Notes under the pieces: model-generated
What the model was told of the DNA's origin: nothing
Seen by the model: the letters and a program-made list of their open reading frames with translations, nothing else
Databases searched by the model: none
In this document: piece by piece, positions 15,154-16,803 of the stretch
How the letters are laid out: each line of letters begins with the position of its first letter
Position numbering within the stretch: the stretch's first letter is position 1
Source: CAZXCQ01 sp964639275
GTDB lineage: Bacteria; Desulfobacterota; DSM-4660; Desulfatiglandales; Desulfatiglandaceae
Length of the DNA stretch: 16,803 bases
Assembly (NCBI GenBank): GCA_964639275.1
Contig: CAZXCQ010000133.1
Span: 1 to 16,803, forward strand
Direction of reading: 5' to 3'
Translations under genes and position numbers: made by a program

Positions 15154-15505
15154 GTCTTTTCCTCCTTTCGGCTAGTTGAACCAATCTTTTTTCGACGTGG
15201 CGTTTCTTCTCAATAGATCAGGGTAAATGTCTTTTAGGGCTCCTTTTTTGGAGGAATCCAGGAGCCAACCCCCCCACTTATTCAGCCTTCAAATGACCTC
15301 GCCAGAACTCTCTTGCGAGACCCGGGTCTAGTTTCCAATTTGCAAACCGTAAGATACCGTAAGCGCTTTTCCCAATTCCGGGAACGATGTCCTGAGTGAA
15401 TATGCAAATATGCAGGATTGTACTCGGAGATGTTATCAAATCTCCAAGGAAATATAGGTGGTTTCAGTTCCTGTGGTTACCGGCCATCTGTGGCCCAAAG
15501 TATGT
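15154..15505 (-). other. Long 5' leader with structured sites
   Basis: About 350 bases separate the predicted transcription start near 15505 from the first cluster gene, with no credible coding sequence. Seen here are a hairpin GGAGAT...ATCTCC (15426-15445), a tandem AATATGCA pair (15399-15414), a tandem ACCGTAAG pair with ten-base period (15346-15363), a perfect palindrome AGACCCGGGTCT (15318-15329) and a hairpin GGCTCCT...AGGAGCC (15238-15266). No known riboswitch was recognised. These may be regulator sites or leader structure. Confidence 0.4.
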
Positions 15506-15511
15506 TCCGGG

Positions 15512-15540
15512 TGTATAAAACGAAGTTTCCAAATTGTCAA
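15512..15540 (-). promoter_or_regulatory. Sigma70-like promoter driving the minus-strand cluster
   Basis: On the minus strand, TTGACA (15540-15535) matches the -35 consensus exactly, and TATACA (15517-15512) matches four of six -10 positions at the optimal 17-base spacing. It starts directly after the terminator of the FMN reductase gene and points at the PEP-utilising protein gene. Predicted start of transcription is near 15505. Confidence 0.6.
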
Positions 15541-15578
15541 CAAAAAATCAATAAACACCGGGCAGGATGCGCCGGTGT
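15541..15578 (-). terminator. Intrinsic terminator after the FMN reductase gene
   Basis: On the minus strand, seven-base arms ACACCGG and CCGGTGT (15572-15578 with 15555-15561) with a ten-base loop are followed by TTATTGATTTTTTG (15554-15541). It lies about 110 bases after the FMN reductase stop and just before the cluster promoter, which fits a transcript boundary. Confidence 0.6.
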
Positions 15579-15688
15579 CCTGGGGGCTCGCCCAGAGAGA
15601 CATCTGGACAGCGTCTCACGGCCCAATCCCTGTGACATCCTTTTTAATCACCGTGCTGCGTGGTTTGAAGTCTCTCAACGTGGGGATA

Positions 15689-16495
15689 TTAGTCCGTCTC
15701 GAAGGCCTTTACCCCGTTTTCATACACACGGGTGATTTCGGCCAGGGCCTCCAGATTCCTGCCGGCCGCTGCCAGGGCATCGGCCCTGGCCAGGCCGTAT
15801 TGCCTGACCGCATCCTCTGCGCCGGGCTCGGACATGGCGGTCAAGCCGGCCAGAAGGCGCCGTTCGGCAGCTCGGCTCAATCCCAGGTATGGCATGTCGT
15901 CGTACCACAGGAGCCGCTCCTCAAGGCTGGCGAACGGTTCGCGCTGCTTGCTCATCGGGGCAATCCGGCCTCCAAGTTCTCCAGCTCGCTTCAGTGCCGC
16001 ATCAAAGTTGAAGCGGGTTGCCGGCAATGGCTCCAGGGCACGCATCTGCATCATCTGAAAGAAGTGGTACACCGGCCGAAGCCCTGAGACGAGACCATTA
16101 CCCGTTCCTCCGGCAATGCTGATACCAAATGCCGGCAAACCTTGAAGAGGTGCGGATCGGGCATACACCCTGAACATCTTTAAGATAAGGTATTTTACCA
16201 TCCCACTCGTATCCGACCAGTAGACCGGCGTGCCCAGAATCAGTCCCCCGCAGTTGAGGATCTTCTGACTGAGGTATTCAAACGCATCGTCGTCGTATGT
16301 GCACTTCAAGTTGGTCATGCACACCCAGGGGAGGCAGTCCTCACAGGCTGCCACCACATGGTCAGCCATCTGCACCAGTTCGGTGGAAGCCCCCGCCTCG
16401 ATCGCACCTTCGAGTGCTGCGGTGACCAGTTGGTTCGTACGCCCTTCCTTATTCGGGCTACCAACCAGACCCAAAACGATTCCTTCTGTTCCCAT
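15689..16495 (-). CDS. Flavodoxin-family NAD(P)H-dependent FMN reductase / iron-sulfur flavoprotein-like
   Basis: A 268-residue protein with a flavodoxin-like FMN-binding N-terminal domain: VLGLVGSPNKEGRTNQLV (7-24) is the phosphate-binding loop, and GLILGTPVYWSDTSGMVKYL lies near residues 84-103. Cysteines C51, C54, C59 and C65 (CEDCLPWVCMTNLKC) resemble the cluster ligands of iron-sulfur flavoproteins, but the spacing is C-x2-C-x4-C-x5-C rather than the usual compact form. The C-terminal 100 residues are helical and unassigned. AGGGGGT lies upstream of the ATG with about six bases of spacing. It has its own terminator, so it may be only a neighbour of the cluster, though an electron-transfer role in it is possible. 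Confidence 0.82.
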   Translation of the reverse strand: MGTEGIVLGLVGSPNKEGRTNQLVTAALEGAIEAGASTELVQMADHVVAACEDCLPWVCMTNLKCTYDDDAFEYLSQKILNCGGLILGTPVYWSDTSGMVKYLILKMFRVYARSAPLQGLPAFGISIAGGTGNGLVSGLRPVYHFFQMMQMRALEPLPATRFNFDAALKRAGELGGRIAPMSKQREPFASLEERLLWYDDMPYLGLSRAAERRLLAGLTAMSEPGAEDAVRQYGLARADALAAAGRNLEALAEITRVYENGVKAFETD

Positions 16496-16803
16496 GATTT
16501 ACCCCCTATAACCCAGAATCTCTGCTTTCCCATTGGAGGGCTCGATTATGCCGTCTCCCTGCCAGGGTTTGTCGCAATGGTATCTTATACGCTATGGATA
16601 TTCAACGGAATTTATCTTCTCCTGATCGGATCGATTATCTCGGGAAGGGAACGCGGTTCGGAGTCCCAGGGTGTTACGGCCCGGGAAAATACATTGACAA
16701 GGGCAAATAGCAATGCCAAGATTGATTATATACTTAAATTGTTCGACTGATTGTAACATCTCAAAGAACAGGGGGAAAGGTGTGGCATGGGGGTCTTTTT
16801 TTC
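16496..16803. other. Intergenic region at the window end
   Basis: These 308 bases lie upstream of the FMN reductase gene. Open frames here run antisense into that gene and have no recognisable family. An 11-base palindrome CCCTG-C-CAGGG (16557-16567) about 60 bases before the reductase start could be an operator. A TATAAG-like -10 on the minus strand (near 16583) lacks a matching -35. Nothing else is supported. Confidence 0.5.

Noticed and set aside
15154..15505. Sigma54 promoter for the catabolic cluster
   Set aside because: No GG-N10-GC pattern resembling TGGCAC-N5-TTGC was found on the minus strand; the sigma70-like site fits better.
16358..16750. A 130-codon open frame on the plus strand reaching into the end spacer
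   Set aside because: It starts inside the FMN reductase gene on the other strand, has no ribosome binding site, and shows only a short hydrophobic stretch.

Overview
The window suggests an anaerobic bacterium of the Desulfobacterota (former Deltaproteobacteria) type. This rests on moderate GC content by eye, two DUF2148 proteins, a DUF169 protein, an iron-sulfur flavoprotein-like reductase, a hydantoinase/carboxylase-family complex and short palindromic intergenic repeats of a style common in that group. The taxonomic call is inference. No rRNA, tRNA, CRISPR array, transposase or phage gene was seen.

Layout. (i) 1-1555, plus strand: an intergenic lead-in, a hicB-hicA toxin-antitoxin pair in antitoxin-first order, and a crotonase-family enoyl-CoA hydratase. 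(ii) 1671-15153, minus strand, convergent with the first block: a long catabolic-looking cluster. In transcription order it holds a PEP-utilising 'mobile domain' protein (15153-13474), an intrinsic terminator, a truncated HyuA-like protein (13188-12370), a 363-base spacer with repeats, a small zinc-ribbon gamma subunit (12006-11671), a full HyuA-like ATPase subunit (11674-9533), a HyuB-like subunit (9521-7458), a DUF2148 protein (7333-6575), a DUF2148/GltD-like composite flavoprotein (6562-4250), a DUF169 protein (4219-3437) and an acyl-CoA ligase (3266-1671). (iii) 15689-16495, minus strand: a flavodoxin-fold FMN reductase with its own terminator. A sigma70-like promoter at 15512-15540 lies just past that terminator and points into the cluster.

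Working model (inference). The gamma, HyuA and HyuB genes are tightly coupled (4-base overlap, then an 11-base gap). They resemble the ATP-dependent acetone/acetophenone carboxylase branch of the hydantoinase family more than true hydantoinases: a cysteine-rich gamma subunit is present and HyuB keeps an H-x2-D-x21-H metal-site pattern. A carboxylated product (a beta-keto acid if the substrate is a ketone) could be activated by the acyl-CoA ligase and processed further, possibly with the convergent crotonase. The two DUF2148 proteins and the GltD-like module point to an electron-transfer step joined to the pathway. The PEP-synthase-like protein has a candidate phospho-histidine but no ATP-binding half, recalling the alpha subunit of phenylphosphate synthase. 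The substrate cannot be read from the sequence.

The most unusual item is the 770-residue protein at 4250-6562. A complete iron-sulfur/FAD/NAD(P)H oxidoreductase module appears to sit inside a DUF2148 domain, with the two halves of DUF2148 recognisable on either side when aligned to the neighbouring stand-alone DUF2148 protein. The truncated, phosphate-loop-degenerate HyuA paralogue next to a full HyuA is the second.
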